Positions 1-8,602 are shown, numbered from the stretch's first letter. The stretch is DNA of 50,190 nt from Bacteroidales bacterium (GCA_018400295.1 JAGYMZ010000015.1:1-50190); one strand, 5' to 3'. Translations and numbers: made by a program. The notes: generated by a model from the sequence alone, not told the origin.

Positions 1-146
1 ATAAGAGAAGGACCCATTATAAAGCCACATCTCCAACGCTGGCAACCTGCCCTGCCACAGGCACCGTCCATTTGTATCACAGGGCATATTATGTTGACGG
101 AGACCTCTATTACAAGGGAAAACTGGTTTTAGCCAAAGGTGAATAA
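1..146 (+). CDS. rpmF: 50S ribosomal protein L32, C-terminal part (5' end outside window)
   Basis: The frame open from position 3 to the TAA at 144-146 encodes a short basic protein tail. It begins [17 protein letters not shown] and continues with VHLYHRAYY, which is the diagnostic core of bacterial ribosomal protein L32, a small component of the large ribosomal subunit. About 47 residues are present. The N-terminal part, normally the MAHPKRK-type start, lies before the window. Only one cysteine of a possible zinc-ribbon arrangement is visible (in TCPATG). The stop is 16 nt before fabH, the widely conserved rpmF-fabH order that co-expresses ribosome and fatty-acid synthesis genes. Identification is firm; only the start is missing. 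Confidence 0.93.
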   Translation, partial: KRRTHYKATSPTLATCPATGTVHLYHRAYYVDGDLYYKGKLVLAKGE

Positions 147-162
147 CCCGGAAAGTTAAAAT

Positions 163-1161
163 ATGAGCCAAACTAGAGCGGCAATAACCGCTATACACGG
201 ATGGGTGCCGGAATACGTTCTGACAAACAAGGAGCTTGAGAAGATGGTCGATACCACAGATGAATGGATCATGACCCGTACCGGCATCAAGGAAAGAAGA
301 ATACTAAGAGAACCGGGGAAAGGAACTTCAGATATAGGAGCCGAGGTAGTAAAAGGATTGCTGGAAAAATCCAATACCAAACCCGAAGAGATCGAATTGC
401 TTATCTGTGCTACCGTAACACCCGATTATGCTTTTCCTGCAACGGCCAACATCATTTCAGATAAAGCGGGACTGGTTAATGCATGGTCTTATGATATCAA
501 TGCCGCATGCTCGGGCTTTTTATATTCCCTGGAAACAGCCTCCCGTTTCATCGAAACCGGCGATTATAAAAAGGTCATTGTCGTCGGTGCTGAGAAAATG
601 TCCATGATGGTCGATTATACCGACAGGGCTACCTGCGTTATTTTCGGGGACGGAGGGGGCGGTGTCCTGCTGGAACCGACACAGGAAAACTATGGCATCA
701 TGGACTCCATATTGAAAACCGACGGTTCAGGCCGGATCCATCTTTTCCAGAAAGGAGGGGGATCGGTAAAACCGGCTTCCTTTGAAACCGTTGCGGCCAA
801 GGAGCATTTTATCTATCAGGAAGGACAGCAGGTATTCAAATTTGCCGTTACGAACATGGCCAGGGTATCCGTGGATGTCATGAAACGAAATGGACTATCA
901 TCCGAGGATGTCAACTGGCTCGTTCCGCACCAGGCCAATCTCAGGATCATAGAAGCCACCGCCCGCCGGATGGGGATCCGCAAGGATCAGGTGATGATCA
1001 ATATAGAAAAATACGGGAACACTACCTCCGGAACCATCCCCTTATGCATCTGGGAATGGGAAGATCAGCTAAAAAAAGGAGACAACCTTATATTATCTGC
1101 CTTCGGGGGAGGATTTACATGGGGGGCTGTTTACGTAAAATGGGCATACGATCCCAGGTAG
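163..1161 (+). CDS. fabH: Beta-ketoacyl-ACP synthase III (KAS III)
   Basis: FabH starts type II fatty-acid synthesis in the cytoplasm by condensing an acyl-CoA primer with malonyl-ACP. The 332-residue protein is close to the usual length of about 320. The thiolase-fold catalytic triad is visible: Cys116 in NAACSGFLYSLE, His256 in VPHQANLRI and Asn286 in GNTTSGTIPL. A glycine-rich C-terminal segment (FGGGFTWGA, about residues 314-322) is also typical. The ATG at 163 follows rpmF by 16 nt, so the two are probably one transcript. The acyl primer preference (acetyl or branched chain) cannot be read from sequence. Bacteroidota often make branched fatty acids, so a branched primer is possible. Confidence 0.97.
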   Translation: MSQTRAAITAIHGWVPEYVLTNKELEKMVDTTDEWIMTRTGIKERRILREPGKGTSDIGAEVVKGLLEKSNTKPEEIELLICATVTPDYAFPATANIISDKAGLVNAWSYDINAACSGFLYSLETASRFIETGDYKKVIVVGAEKMSMMVDYTDRATCVIFGDGGGGVLLEPTQENYGIMDSILKTDGSGRIHLFQKGGGSVKPASFETVAAKEHFIYQEGQQVFKFAVTNMARVSVDVMKRNGLSSEDVNWLVPHQANLRIIEATARRMGIRKDQVMINIEKYGNTTSGTIPLCIWEWEDQLKKGDNLILSAFGGGFTWGAVYVKWAYDPR

Positions 1162-1199
1162 CCCGAAAAAATTGCTTTTATCCCGCCGTCATTTCTTCA

Positions 1200-1207
1200 T
1201 ACTTTTG
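1200..1207 (+). promoter_or_regulatory. Bacteroidota -7 promoter element (TACTTTTG) for the ECF sigma gene
   Basis: TACTTTTG matches the Bacteroidota housekeeping sigma -7 consensus TAnnTTTG exactly. It lies in the 81-nt gap after fabH and 35 nt before the ATG of the sigma factor gene. A possible -33 TTG at 1172-1174 is a little too far upstream, so only the -7 element is claimed. Confidence 0.5.
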
Positions 1208-1242
1208 TAACCATCAAACCATACAATCGTCTAACCAACAAC

Positions 1243-1824
1243 ATGGACGGTCAAAATGATTTAGATCATATCCGCAGGGTGATCAGGGGTGATACCGCTG
1301 CTTTCAGGTTTCTGGTGGAAAAGCATAAGGACATGGTATACAATATTGCCTTGCGCATCATAAAAAACAGGGAAGATGCCGAAGAGATCGCCCAGGATGC
1401 ATTTTTGAAAGCGTATAAAAAAATGGATGCATTTCGGGAAGAAGCACAATTCTCAACCTGGCTTTACAGGATAGCGTTCAATACAGCCATCAGCAAAGCA
1501 AGAAAGAAAAAACCCGAAAAGGCGATACGGGCAATGGAAGATTTTGACCATGCTATGGTGGATGAAGTTCATGCAGGGATGGAAGAAACCAACGACCAGA
1601 ATAAAACCACCCTTATTAAACTGGCCCTGGATAAACTGAACGAATGCGATTTTATTATGATCACACTGTTTTATTACAAAGAGGCATCCGTTCAAGAGAT
1701 CAGCAGCATCACCGGACTCAGTGCCTCCAACGTAAAAGTCAGGCTGCACCGGATACGAAAGAAACTATACAGGGAGATCCATGAACTGATGAGGAACAAA
1801 GCTGCAGTTAACCATTCTTATTAA
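1243..1824 (+). CDS. RNA polymerase sigma factor, ECF (sigma-70 family, RpoE-like)
   Basis: This is an extracytoplasmic-function sigma factor that would redirect RNA polymerase to a stress or envelope regulon. The 193 residues contain region 2 at about 21-90, with DAEEIAQDAFLKAYKKM followed by FSTWLYRIAFN, the usual -10 recognition and melting helices. Region 4 is at about 125-175, with the helix-turn-helix VQEISSITGLSASNVKVRLHRIRKKL seen as two shorter blocks, EISSITGLS and NVKVRLHRIRKKL. The linker is lysine-rich. The gene is followed after 14 nt by a small two-helix membrane protein that may be its regulator. The family call is secure; the regulon is unknown. A TAnnTTTG promoter element lies just upstream. 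Confidence 0.93.
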   Translation: MDGQNDLDHIRRVIRGDTAAFRFLVEKHKDMVYNIALRIIKNREDAEEIAQDAFLKAYKKMDAFREEAQFSTWLYRIAFNTAISKARKKKPEKAIRAMEDFDHAMVDEVHAGMEETNDQNKTTLIKLALDKLNECDFIMITLFYYKEASVQEISSITGLSASNVKVRLHRIRKKLYREIHELMRNKAAVNHSY

Positions 1825-1838
1825 AAAGGAAATACGCT

Positions 1839-2267
1839 ATGAATGATTTACACGAATTGGATGACGGCCTGCTCAGGAACCTTATTTGCAAAAATAAACT
1901 GGAACCGCCCTCCCCCTGGTTTACGGATAAGCTGACCGGTAAAATATACCGTCAGGAGCAGGAAGCCGGTATGCAAGTGTTTTTCCTTTTCGACCGCTGG
2001 ACCTGGATCCTGATCGCAGGTGTTGCCGCATTGGTGATCTTTTCCGTCATCATGCTCGACCTTTCTTTCATCAGCGATCTGTTGAAAACCCATGCGCTCA
2101 GGGAGATCAATATCCTTAACCTTCTTGCAAAAGCACAAAGCAGACTGACCGGATTCTTCAGCAATATTCATTTATCTTCCCTCTCCATGATTGTTATGGT
2201 CTCCGTTGGACTGATTTATACACTGGACCGGATACTCCACAAAATCTTTCTACGGTCTGGGGCCTGA
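1839..2267 (+). CDS. Hypothetical two-helix membrane protein, possible regulator of the ECF sigma factor
   Basis: I do not recognise a named family. The 142-residue product has a cytoplasmic-looking N-terminus of about 45 residues, one hydrophobic segment at about 53-75 (WILIAGVAALVIFSVIML), a middle loop, and a second at about 112-130 (LSSLSMIVMVSVGLIYTL). It starts 14 nt after the sigma factor and is probably co-transcribed. That position and the N-terminal soluble segment followed by a membrane helix fit an anti-sigma factor or co-regulator. However, the zinc anti-sigma signature (His-x3-Cys-x2-Cys) is absent and no FecR-type domain is evident. The role is therefore inferred from context only. 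Confidence 0.72.
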   Translation: MNDLHELDDGLLRNLICKNKLEPPSPWFTDKLTGKIYRQEQEAGMQVFFLFDRWTWILIAGVAALVIFSVIMLDLSFISDLLKTHALREINILNLLAKAQSRLTGFFSNIHLSSLSMIVMVSVGLIYTLDRILHKIFLRSGA

Positions 2268-2309
2268 AATTTTTAAAACGCTTTTGTATCTTCGAAGAAA
2301 AAAAGCAAC

Positions 2310-3188
2310 ATGCTCACAGAAAAATTACTGAACCATTTATCCGCCGAACTTTCCGGAAAACTCACCACAGCGACCACCATCCGGTCATTCAGGCCTGTAT
2401 CGGGTGGAGATATCAACCAGGCTTACCGTTTGGAAAGCAACAACGGAACATTTTTTATAAAGGTCAACAGCGCCTCCCGGTATCCGGCAATGTTCGAAAC
2501 GGAAGCCAGGGGATTGGAACTTCTTGGCAAAGCAGGTGAATTAACCGTCCCGGAAGTCATTCTTCACGGGGCACTGGATGACACTGCTTACCTCATGCTG
2601 AATTTTATACACCAATCCACACAAATGCATGGTTTCTGGGATGCGTTCGGAAACGGGCTGGCACGTTTGCACAAACACTCATGGAATGGCTTTGGACTGG
2701 ACCACGACAACTATATTGGCTCCCTTCCACAGTCGAATACACCTCAGCAGTCATGGGCCGGCTTCTACTCCGAAGAAAGGCTGCGTCCGCAAATCAATAT
2801 GGCCCAGAAAAATGGTTTTATAGATACATTTACCGTGAACCAATTTGAGGCTTTGTTCACACAGCTGGAAAATATTTTTCCGGAAGAACCACCCTCCCTG
2901 GTCCATGGCGATCTTTGGGGGGGTAATTACATGTGTGGGCCACAAGGCGAACCGGTGATCATCGATCCGGCGGTTTACTATGGTCATCGTGAGATGGACC
3001 TGGGTATGACAAGGCTCTTCGGGGGATTCCACGACCGCTTTTACAGATCCTATAATGAACAATACCCTCTGTCCCCGGGCTGGGAGGAACGCCTGGATAT
3101 TTGCAACCTTTATCCCCTTATGGTCCATGTAAATCTATTTGGCCCGGGGTATGCCGGATCGGTAAAATCAATCCTTTCCCGTTTTTAA
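2310..3188 (+). CDS. Fructosamine kinase family protein (ketosamine-3-kinase-like)
   Basis: Members phosphorylate sugar adducts on protein lysines (fructosamine or ribulosamine) so that the adduct falls off, a protein deglycation step. The 292-residue length equals the family norm. The aminoglycoside-phosphotransferase-like kinase fold shows Lys51 in FFIKVN with Glu65 for ATP, the catalytic loop LVHGDLWGGNYM at 197-208 (Asp201) and the metal-binding IIDPAVYYGHREMDLGM at 217-233 (Asp219). It stands alone between the sigma/membrane pair and glnS, with 42 nt before it and a 182-nt gap after. A near match to the -7 element (TATCTTCG) lies at 2287-2294. Substrate in this organism is unknown. Confidence 0.9.
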   Translation: MLTEKLLNHLSAELSGKLTTATTIRSFRPVSGGDINQAYRLESNNGTFFIKVNSASRYPAMFETEARGLELLGKAGELTVPEVILHGALDDTAYLMLNFIHQSTQMHGFWDAFGNGLARLHKHSWNGFGLDHDNYIGSLPQSNTPQQSWAGFYSEERLRPQINMAQKNGFIDTFTVNQFEALFTQLENIFPEEPPSLVHGDLWGGNYMCGPQGEPVIIDPAVYYGHREMDLGMTRLFGGFHDRFYRSYNEQYPLSPGWEERLDICNLYPLMVHVNLFGPGYAGSVKSILSRF

Positions 3189-3370
3189 TGCCGGAAAAAT
3201 TTGGTGTTGCGTTCTATTTAGTTTTATTTTTACCAGTTCATCAAAAAGCGACATCATGTAACGTGACGCTTGATCCCGTCAAAGGCAGGATGACGGGTGC
3301 AACAGACGTTTTACCCGACCCTGGTGTTGTAAAAGGAAAATATGCTGCCGAAATACCATAAGGCTATCCC

Positions 3371-5092
3371 ATGAAAAAAAATGAAATGAATCAAAGCAGC
3401 GAACGTTCTCTGAATTTCATTGAGCAGATCATTGAAGAGGACATCAGAAATAATAAAAACGAATCCCGTGTACATACCCGATTCCCACCGGAACCCAACG
3501 GTTATCTTCATATCGGCCATGCCAAATCGATCTGTCTGAATTTCGGACTGGGTAAAAAATATAACGGACTGACCAACTTGCGTTTTGATGACACCAATCC
3601 TACCAAGGAGGAGGAAGAATACGTTAAATCCATCATGAACGATATCCGGTGGTTGGGTTTTGACTGGGAAGACCGGTTATATTATGCTTCTGATTATTTT
3701 AACCACCTTTACGAATGGGCCCTGAAACTGATCAGAAATGACAAAGCATATGTAGACGACCAAACGGTTGAAGACATCCGCCGGCAGCGGGGTACACCCA
3801 CCAGGCCAGGATTGGAAAGCCCTTACCGCTCCCGCAGTGTGGATGAAAACCTGGATCTTTTTCAACGCATGAAAAATGGGGAATTCCCGGATGGAACACG
3901 CGTTCTCCGTGCAAAAATAGATATGTCCTCCCCCAACATGCATATGCGCGATCCCGTGATGTACCGAATCCTGCATGCAAGCCACCACCGCACGGGAGAT
4001 ACATGGTGCATTTATCCCATGTACGACTGGGCACACGGACAATCTGATTATCTGGAAGGCATCACCCACTCCATCTGCACCCTGGAATTTGAGATCCACC
4101 GTCCGCTGTATGACTGGTTCCTGGACCAGCTTGTTAAAGAAGGGGAATACCGCCCCCGCCAGATCGAATTTGCCCGCCTCAACCTGAGTTACACGGTCAT
4201 GAGCAAACGCAAACTGCTGGAGCTGGTAAAAGAAGGCATTGTGGACGGGTGGAACGACCCGAGGATGCCAACCATCTCAGGGCTTCGCCGCAGGGGATAT
4301 ACCCCTGAGTCCATCCGGAGTTTTGCCGACAGGGTTGGTGTAGCCAAACGTGACAATGTTATTGATGTGGCCTTGCTTGAATACAGCGTCCGTGAAGACC
4401 TGAATAAAAAGTCCGACCGCAGGTTGGCCGTCCTTGACCCGTTGAAGGTCACACTGACGAATTATCCCGAAGACCGTGAAGAAAAGCTCGATGCCATCAA
4501 TAATCCCGAAGATGATAGCAAAGGAAAACGACAGATCCCTTTTAGCCGGGAGATCTATATAGAGCGAAATGATTTTATGGAAGACCCTCCACGGAAGTTT
4601 TTCCGGCTTGGGCCCGGAAGGGAAGTCAGACTAAAGTATGCCTATATCATCAAATGCGAGGAAGTTATCAAAGATCCTGCAACCGGACAGGTTGTGGAAC
4701 TGAAATGCACCTATGACCCCGAAACCAAAAGTGGGATGACACGCAGCGACAAGAAAGTAAAGGGGACACTGCACTGGGTTTCGGCAAAACACGCCCGGGA
4801 TATTGAAGTGCGGTTGTATGACCGTCTTTTTATGCAGGAAGACCCGAACGACGTGGAAGAAGGTAAAGATTTCAAATACAGCCTGAACCCCGATTCCCTG
4901 AAAATTACGACCGGAAAAGCAGAACCGGCACTTCTGGAAGCCCGGCCGGGGGATAAGGTCCAGTTTGAACGCACCGGCTATTTTTGTGTGGACAGCAAAT
5001 ATACAACATCAGAAAGGATCGTATTCAACAGAACGGTACCCCTGAGGGATTCCTGGGCCAAAATCAGTAATTCCACCCACAAGAAAAAGTAA
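3371..5092 (+). CDS. glnS: Glutaminyl-tRNA synthetase
   Basis: GlnRS attaches glutamine to tRNA-Gln. The 573-residue class I synthetase has the ATP-binding HIGH motif at 47-50 inside [15 protein letters not shown], the acceptor-binding Rossmann domain, and the KMSKS equivalent written VMSKR at 276-280. A long C-terminal half, about 350-570, forms the two anticodon-binding beta barrels. The GlnRS-specific features DDTNP (about 73-77) and DYDW-like [13 protein letters not shown] (218-230) separate it from GluRS. It ends 30 nt before a tRNA-Gln(CUG) gene, its own substrate, which has a separate promoter. The first ATG at 3371 is preceded by no clear ribosome site, as is usual in this phylum; an ATG five codons later is possible. 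Confidence 0.97.
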   Translation: MKKNEMNQSSERSLNFIEQIIEEDIRNNKNESRVHTRFPPEPNGYLHIGHAKSICLNFGLGKKYNGLTNLRFDDTNPTKEEEEYVKSIMNDIRWLGFDWEDRLYYASDYFNHLYEWALKLIRNDKAYVDDQTVEDIRRQRGTPTRPGLESPYRSRSVDENLDLFQRMKNGEFPDGTRVLRAKIDMSSPNMHMRDPVMYRILHASHHRTGDTWCIYPMYDWAHGQSDYLEGITHSICTLEFEIHRPLYDWFLDQLVKEGEYRPRQIEFARLNLSYTVMSKRKLLELVKEGIVDGWNDPRMPTISGLRRRGYTPESIRSFADRVGVAKRDNVIDVALLEYSVREDLNKKSDRRLAVLDPLKVTLTNYPEDREEKLDAINNPEDDSKGKRQIPFSREIYIERNDFMEDPPRKFFRLGPGREVRLKYAYIIKCEEVIKDPATGQVVELKCTYDPETKSGMTRSDKKVKGTLHWVSAKHARDIEVRLYDRLFMQEDPNDVEEGKDFKYSLNPDSLKITTGKAEPALLEARPGDKVQFERTGYFCVDSKYTTSERIVFNRTVPLRDSWAKISNSTHKKK

Positions 5093-5101
5093 TCTTTTTT
5101 G

Positions 5102-5109
5102 TATATTTG
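5102..5109 (+). promoter_or_regulatory. -7 promoter element (TATATTTG) of the tRNA-Gln gene
   Basis: TATATTTG, followed by C, is a perfect match to TAnnTTTG. It lies between the glnS stop and the tRNA, with its last base 13 nt before the first tRNA nucleotide. That is right for initiation just ahead of the mature 5' end. No good -33 TTTG is seen at the expected distance because that region is the glnS coding end. Confidence 0.6.
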
Positions 5110-5122
5110 CCCCATCCAATCA

Positions 5123-5195
5123 TGCCCGATGGTGTAATTGGCAACACGTCTGACTCTGGATCAGAAGAGTCCAGGTTCGAACCCTGGTCGGGCAA
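5123..5195 (+). tRNA. tRNA-Gln (anticodon CUG)
   Basis: A full cloverleaf folds by eye. The acceptor stem is TGCCCGA (5123-5129) with TCGGGCA (5188-5194) and discriminator A at 5195. The D arm is GTGT/ACAC with loop AATTGGCA. The anticodon stem is TCTGA/TCAGA around loop CTCTGGA, giving anticodon CTG at 5156-5158. The variable loop is AGAGT and the T arm is CCAGG-TTCGAAC-CCTGG. The CCA end is not encoded (ACA follows), so it must be added after transcription. It reads CAG glutamine codons. It lies directly downstream of glnS, the enzyme that charges it. Confidence 0.96.
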
Positions 5196-5208
5196 CAATG
5201 TAAATCAG

Positions 5209-5245
5209 CCACTTATGACCTTAGCGTTGTAAGTGGTTTTTATTT
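5209..5245 (+). terminator. Rho-independent terminator after tRNA-Gln
   Basis: CCACTTA (5209-5215) pairs perfectly with TAAGTGG (5230-5236) across a 14-nt loop, and TTTTTATTT follows at once. It would end the tRNA transcript and any glnS read-through. The loop is long, so its efficiency is uncertain. Confidence 0.65.
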
Positions 5246-5337
5246 GCGGACAATTTGACAAACATTCCTTCGGCTTCAAAAGGACCCACCAGAAAATTCG
5301 TACATCTGTGTTTGGTGGTTGCTTCAGCCATCGACGG

Positions 5338-7263
5338 CTATTCGATCAGTACAATTCTTCTCGTTCGCATAAAGTCCCCTGCATGCAGACGATAAAAATA
5401 GGTTCCGCCCGGGAGCGCACTGCCATCAAATAGAACTTCATGGCTGCCTGAATTTCTTTTTTCGTTGATCAGCTCAGCAACCACATTTCCGTAAATATCA
5501 AATACCTGTAAAGTCACAAATTCGGTTTCCGGAATTGCGAACCGCATGGTAGTAGAATGCTTGAAGGGATTCGGATAATTTTGTTCCAGCCGATAAGCAG
5601 CAACTTCAGAAATTGCGCCTGCCGTTGATGTTATGATTGTGGGAGGAGCCATTAATATCCATTGTTTGGGATCGATTTCCAGATCATCACCGGGGGTAAA
5701 TAGCGCGCTGCCCTGACCGGCTGTCATTTCAACAATCTGATCGACACCGTTCACGCGCACCGGGATATCCACATCCAGCAAAACATTGTTTTCGGTTTCC
5801 CATGTAAAGGTGGTTTCGTCGTTGCCTCTCACAACAAGCAATTCAGGGAAGGAAGCCTCCCTGAAGAAAACATCCCAGAATGGATCCAGCTCAATTCCCG
5901 TCACTTCTTCTGCCTGGTCTTTCATGTCTTCAGTAGATAATATCCTGCAAAGCCTGCCATTGGTATTGTCAAAGTCCGTTGAATCAGGATAGGCCCAGCG
6001 TTCAAAAAGCTCAAAAAACCATTCATCACCCAGATGATATCGCAAAGTGTGCAATACTGAAGCCCCCCTATTGTATGGATTTAAGGCGAATCCCTCTGAG
6101 GTCGTCAGGTTACCATATGGCGCCAATGGCTGCTGGTGGGTATTTGACGGCCGTTTGCCATCCATGAACTGATGGTACATTTCCATGCCCAATAAGTGCT
6201 CAACATACAATGCTTCGGTATAGGTGGCCATGCCTTCATGTATCCACACATCGGCCCAGTCTTTGGCGGTAATCATATTGCCCCACCATTCATGGGCCAG
6301 CTCATGATAATGGATGTAATCATAACCATAGTAGTTTGTTGTAAAATCGTGTCCGTAAGCGATAATTGTCTGATGTTCCATTCCCCAGTAAGGTGCATGT
6401 GCCCATCCGTGTTTATCGGTCCCAAAGGGAAAAGGACCGCAAATAGATTCCAGGAAATCAAATTCTGCCTGGAAGACATCCATATGTTCAACTGCGGTGT
6501 TGTATGCCTCCGGCAGCACCCAAAACCGAAACGGGATACTGTCTCCTATTGTACTCATGTAATTGTCTTCTATCAACATGAATTCGGCAGCATAAATGGA
6601 TACATTGTAATTGTTGATCGGTGTTGAAACAAACCAGTTATATGTGGAGGTGCCGTTCAGATTTGTCACGCTGCCCAGATATTGACCGTTTGAAACACAA
6701 ATAAGCGGATCCTGCACCGTAAAACTCATATGCATGGAGTCCGGTTCATCCGTGGGATGGTCCTTACACGGCCACCAGATATCAGCTCCTTCATCTTCGC
6801 AGGCCACACCTATCCATGGATCGCCTGTTGAGGTTTCCTCCCATACAAAACCAACACCCCAGGGCGGATTACTGGCTACTCGCGGAGGTCCATTGTAAAA
6901 AATCTGTGCAGAAATCAGATCTCCGGTGGCAACCTCTTCAGGAATATCAATATATATTTTTGCGTCGGCATGGGTAAATGTGGTTGTTGAAAAATTCCCT
7001 CCGTTTTTTCTGAACAGAACCGAATCAACGGTAAAGGGATCATCAAGATCCAGTAAAAGGGTATCAATGGATTCCATGATCTCTACCCGGCAAAGGAGTG
7101 ATCCATCAATGGTTTGTGACAGATGATCAATGGTAAGGTCAAGATTGTAATAATTCACATCATACGCAGCCTGCAAAGGTTTCAAAGGGCCGCCCGATTC
7201 AGCAAATCCTTTGTTCAAAGGAATAAGAAATAAAAATACAAGCAGTAATTGTAATGTTTTCAT
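5338..7263 (-). CDS. Secreted M1-family metalloaminopeptidase with T9SS C-terminal sorting domain
   Basis: A zinc aminopeptidase of the gluzincin M1 family, 641 residues, predicted to be exported. An N-terminal signal peptide (about 1-21) leads into a beta domain. The zinc site is HELAHEWWGN at 320-329 (His320, Glu321, His324), with the third ligand Glu343 in WIHEGMATY at exactly the expected HExxH-x18-E spacing. The upstream exopeptidase motif reads GMEH (294-297) rather than the textbook GAMEN. The last 75 or so residues (YRLEQNYPNPF, then a beta sandwich ending TYFYRLHAGDF and MRTRRIVLIE) are a type A T9SS sorting domain, which targets cargo to the cell surface or medium. It is divergent from the LytTR gene and has a -7 element at 7339-7346. 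Confidence 0.95.
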   Translation of the reverse strand: MKTLQLLLVFLFLIPLNKGFAESGGPLKPLQAAYDVNYYNLDLTIDHLSQTIDGSLLCRVEIMESIDTLLLDLDDPFTVDSVLFRKNGGNFSTTTFTHADAKIYIDIPEEVATGDLISAQIFYNGPPRVASNPPWGVGFVWEETSTGDPWIGVACEDEGADIWWPCKDHPTDEPDSMHMSFTVQDPLICVSNGQYLGSVTNLNGTSTYNWFVSTPINNYNVSIYAAEFMLIEDNYMSTIGDSIPFRFWVLPEAYNTAVEHMDVFQAEFDFLESICGPFPFGTDKHGWAHAPYWGMEHQTIIAYGHDFTTNYYGYDYIHYHELAHEWWGNMITAKDWADVWIHEGMATYTEALYVEHLLGMEMYHQFMDGKRPSNTHQQPLAPYGNLTTSEGFALNPYNRGASVLHTLRYHLGDEWFFELFERWAYPDSTDFDNTNGRLCRILSTEDMKDQAEEVTGIELDPFWDVFFREASFPELLVVRGNDETTFTWETENNVLLDVDIPVRVNGVDQIVEMTAGQGSALFTPGDDLEIDPKQWILMAPPTIITSTAGAISEVAAYRLEQNYPNPFKHSTTMRFAIPETEFVTLQVFDIYGNVVAELINEKRNSGSHEVLFDGSALPGGTYFYRLHAGDFMRTRRIVLIE

Positions 7264-7338
7264 TATGTCCTATGTGTTTCGGTTCAAATAAATCCGGACA
7301 ATTCTTAGCCAAATGCTAAATTGTACTTTTCTCCTTTT

Positions 7339-7346
7339 CAAATATA
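7339..7346 (-). promoter_or_regulatory. -7 promoter element (TATATTTG on minus strand) for the M1 peptidase
   Basis: CAAATATA on the plus strand reads TATATTTG on the minus strand, a perfect TAnnTTTG. It lies 75 nt upstream of the start codon, predicting a leader of roughly 70 nt. No convincing -33 element was found. Confidence 0.5.
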
Positions 7347-7446
7347 CGGTTTTTTATTGTTCGGTGATAACTCATCTGTCTTAGCCTGCGGGTTGTCAGG
7401 CATATCAATGCTGCCGGAAACATGGAACACTCATCCCCCGTCCCCT

Positions 7447-7469
7447 CTTTCCGGAGGGAATCCGGAAAG
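7447..7469. repeat. Perfect 9-bp inverted repeat, 5-nt loop
   Basis: CTTTCCGGA (7447-7455) and TCCGGAAAG (7461-7469) are perfect complements around GGGAA. No T-run follows on either strand, so it is not a typical terminator. It lies between the two divergent promoter elements and could be an operator, a transcript hairpin or chance. Confidence 0.45.
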
Positions 7470-7682
7470 AAAAGGGTCGAACAATTCTGTGCTATGAAAT
7501 TCTTTTTACGGGGGAAGAGATTTGATAAGTTCATCACAAAGAAACTCCATTTCACAGGATAAGTCAATAAAACGTTGTTTATATGATCGCTTTGGGCTGA
7601 ATATGGCAATAAAGGGGTAAAAATCCGGAATGCGGGATAAGGCAAAATAACTGGTTCGCCCGGATAATTTAATGTTAATGGT

Positions 7683-7690
7683 TATATTTG
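7683..7690 (+). promoter_or_regulatory. -7 promoter element (TATATTTG) for the LytTR gene
   Basis: A perfect TAnnTTTG. Transcription would start near 7697, which excludes the earliest in-frame start at 7672 and favours the ATG at 7732. Confidence 0.55.
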
Positions 7691-7731
7691 TGTGCAGGCA
7701 TGAAGCATGTCACACATTTACGCACAAAGGT

Positions 7732-8580
7732 ATGCTCGAAAAGAAAATACCGGATTATCTGGTCACCAGGACAAACATTGTCAGGATCGTCGTTTTCACC
7801 GCCGCTTTCGCTTTGGCATTTATCAACATTTATGCCCCCTTTGGGGTGAACGCCTGGTTAAATGTCACCCAGTGGCAATTGCTGTTATATTCCAGCCTTG
7901 TGATCCTTACCGGCATTTTGGTTATCGTGATCAGCCGCATCATTATGTTCCTTTACAGCCGGATCAAGAACCTGAACCACTGGCAATACCTTATCTGGAT
8001 CCTGGCCGAGATACTGAGCATGGCAGCAGTATACTCGGTTTTCGTAAAATTCATTTTGGATGACCCCAGAGAATTCCCCGATGTTTTCAGGGCTTCCGTC
8101 AAAAACACATCCCTGGTCCTCCTCCTACCCTATGCCATCCTGTGGCTGTATTTTTCCTGGAAGGATAAATCCGAAAAGTTGGAAAAGCTCAGCGAACAAG
8201 ACTATTCAAAGGAGCATCACCGGAGGCTTGTACCCTTTCACGACGAAAAAGGGACCATGCGCATCTCCATCACCAACGACGATGTCCTCTTTCTGGAAGC
8301 AGCGGACAATTACGTTATTATCCGGTATATACACGGGGACAAACCGGAGAAATTCATGATCCGGAACTCCCTTAAAAACTTTCAGGATGATCTCAGGAAA
8401 TATAATATAGTGCGTTGCCACAGATCATACATGGTTAACCTGGATAAAGTCAAGGTTATCCGGAAAGAAAAGGACGGACTGCATATCGACCTTGATATTC
8501 AAACGTCCCTTTCGCTTCCTGTTTCATCCAAGTATTCCTCAATGGTACTTGAAGCCTTCTCAAAATACTCAACATTTTAA
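7732..8580 (+). CDS. Membrane-anchored LytTR-family DNA-binding regulator
   Basis: A 282-residue transcription regulator. Four hydrophobic segments fill the N-terminal 150 residues (for example IVVFTAAFALAFINIYA, LLLYSSLVILTGILVIVI and SLVLLLPYAILWLYFSW). The C-terminal 100 residues form a LytTR DNA-binding domain. Its blocks ITNDDVLFLEAADNYVIIRY, MIRNSLKNF, NIVRCHRSYMVNLDKVKVI and LSLPVSSKYS follow the standard beta-strand order, with the conserved H-R-S-Y/F-M/L-V-N element. There is no receiver domain and no adjacent kinase, so it probably senses a signal through its membrane part or is constitutively membrane-bound. The start was set at 7732 because an earlier in-frame ATG at 7672 precedes the promoter and would add an unlikely hydrophilic tail. 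Confidence 0.9.
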   Translation: MLEKKIPDYLVTRTNIVRIVVFTAAFALAFINIYAPFGVNAWLNVTQWQLLLYSSLVILTGILVIVISRIIMFLYSRIKNLNHWQYLIWILAEILSMAAVYSVFVKFILDDPREFPDVFRASVKNTSLVLLLPYAILWLYFSWKDKSEKLEKLSEQDYSKEHHRRLVPFHDEKGTMRISITNDDVLFLEAADNYVIIRYIHGDKPEKFMIRNSLKNFQDDLRKYNIVRCHRSYMVNLDKVKVIRKEKDGLHIDLDIQTSLSLPVSSKYSSMVLEAFSKYSTF

Positions 8581-8602
8581 AGGGATCCATACCCCACACA
8601 TA

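Larger units (their letters stand above)
7264..7731. other. Divergent intergenic region (468 nt), no gene seen
   Basis: This gap separates the minus-strand M1 peptidase from the plus-strand LytTR gene. It holds two outward-facing -7 elements (minus strand 7339-7346, plus strand 7683-7690) and a perfect 9-bp inverted repeat at 7447-7469. The one long open frame (minus, 7316-7645) has no recognisable protein character. The spacing is long for this compact region, so regulatory sequence is likely. Confidence 0.6.

Noticed and set aside
7316-7645. 109-codon open frame on the minus strand in the divergent gap
   Set aside because: The translation has no recognisable motif, signal peptide or hydrophobic pattern, and it overlaps both predicted promoters and the inverted repeat.
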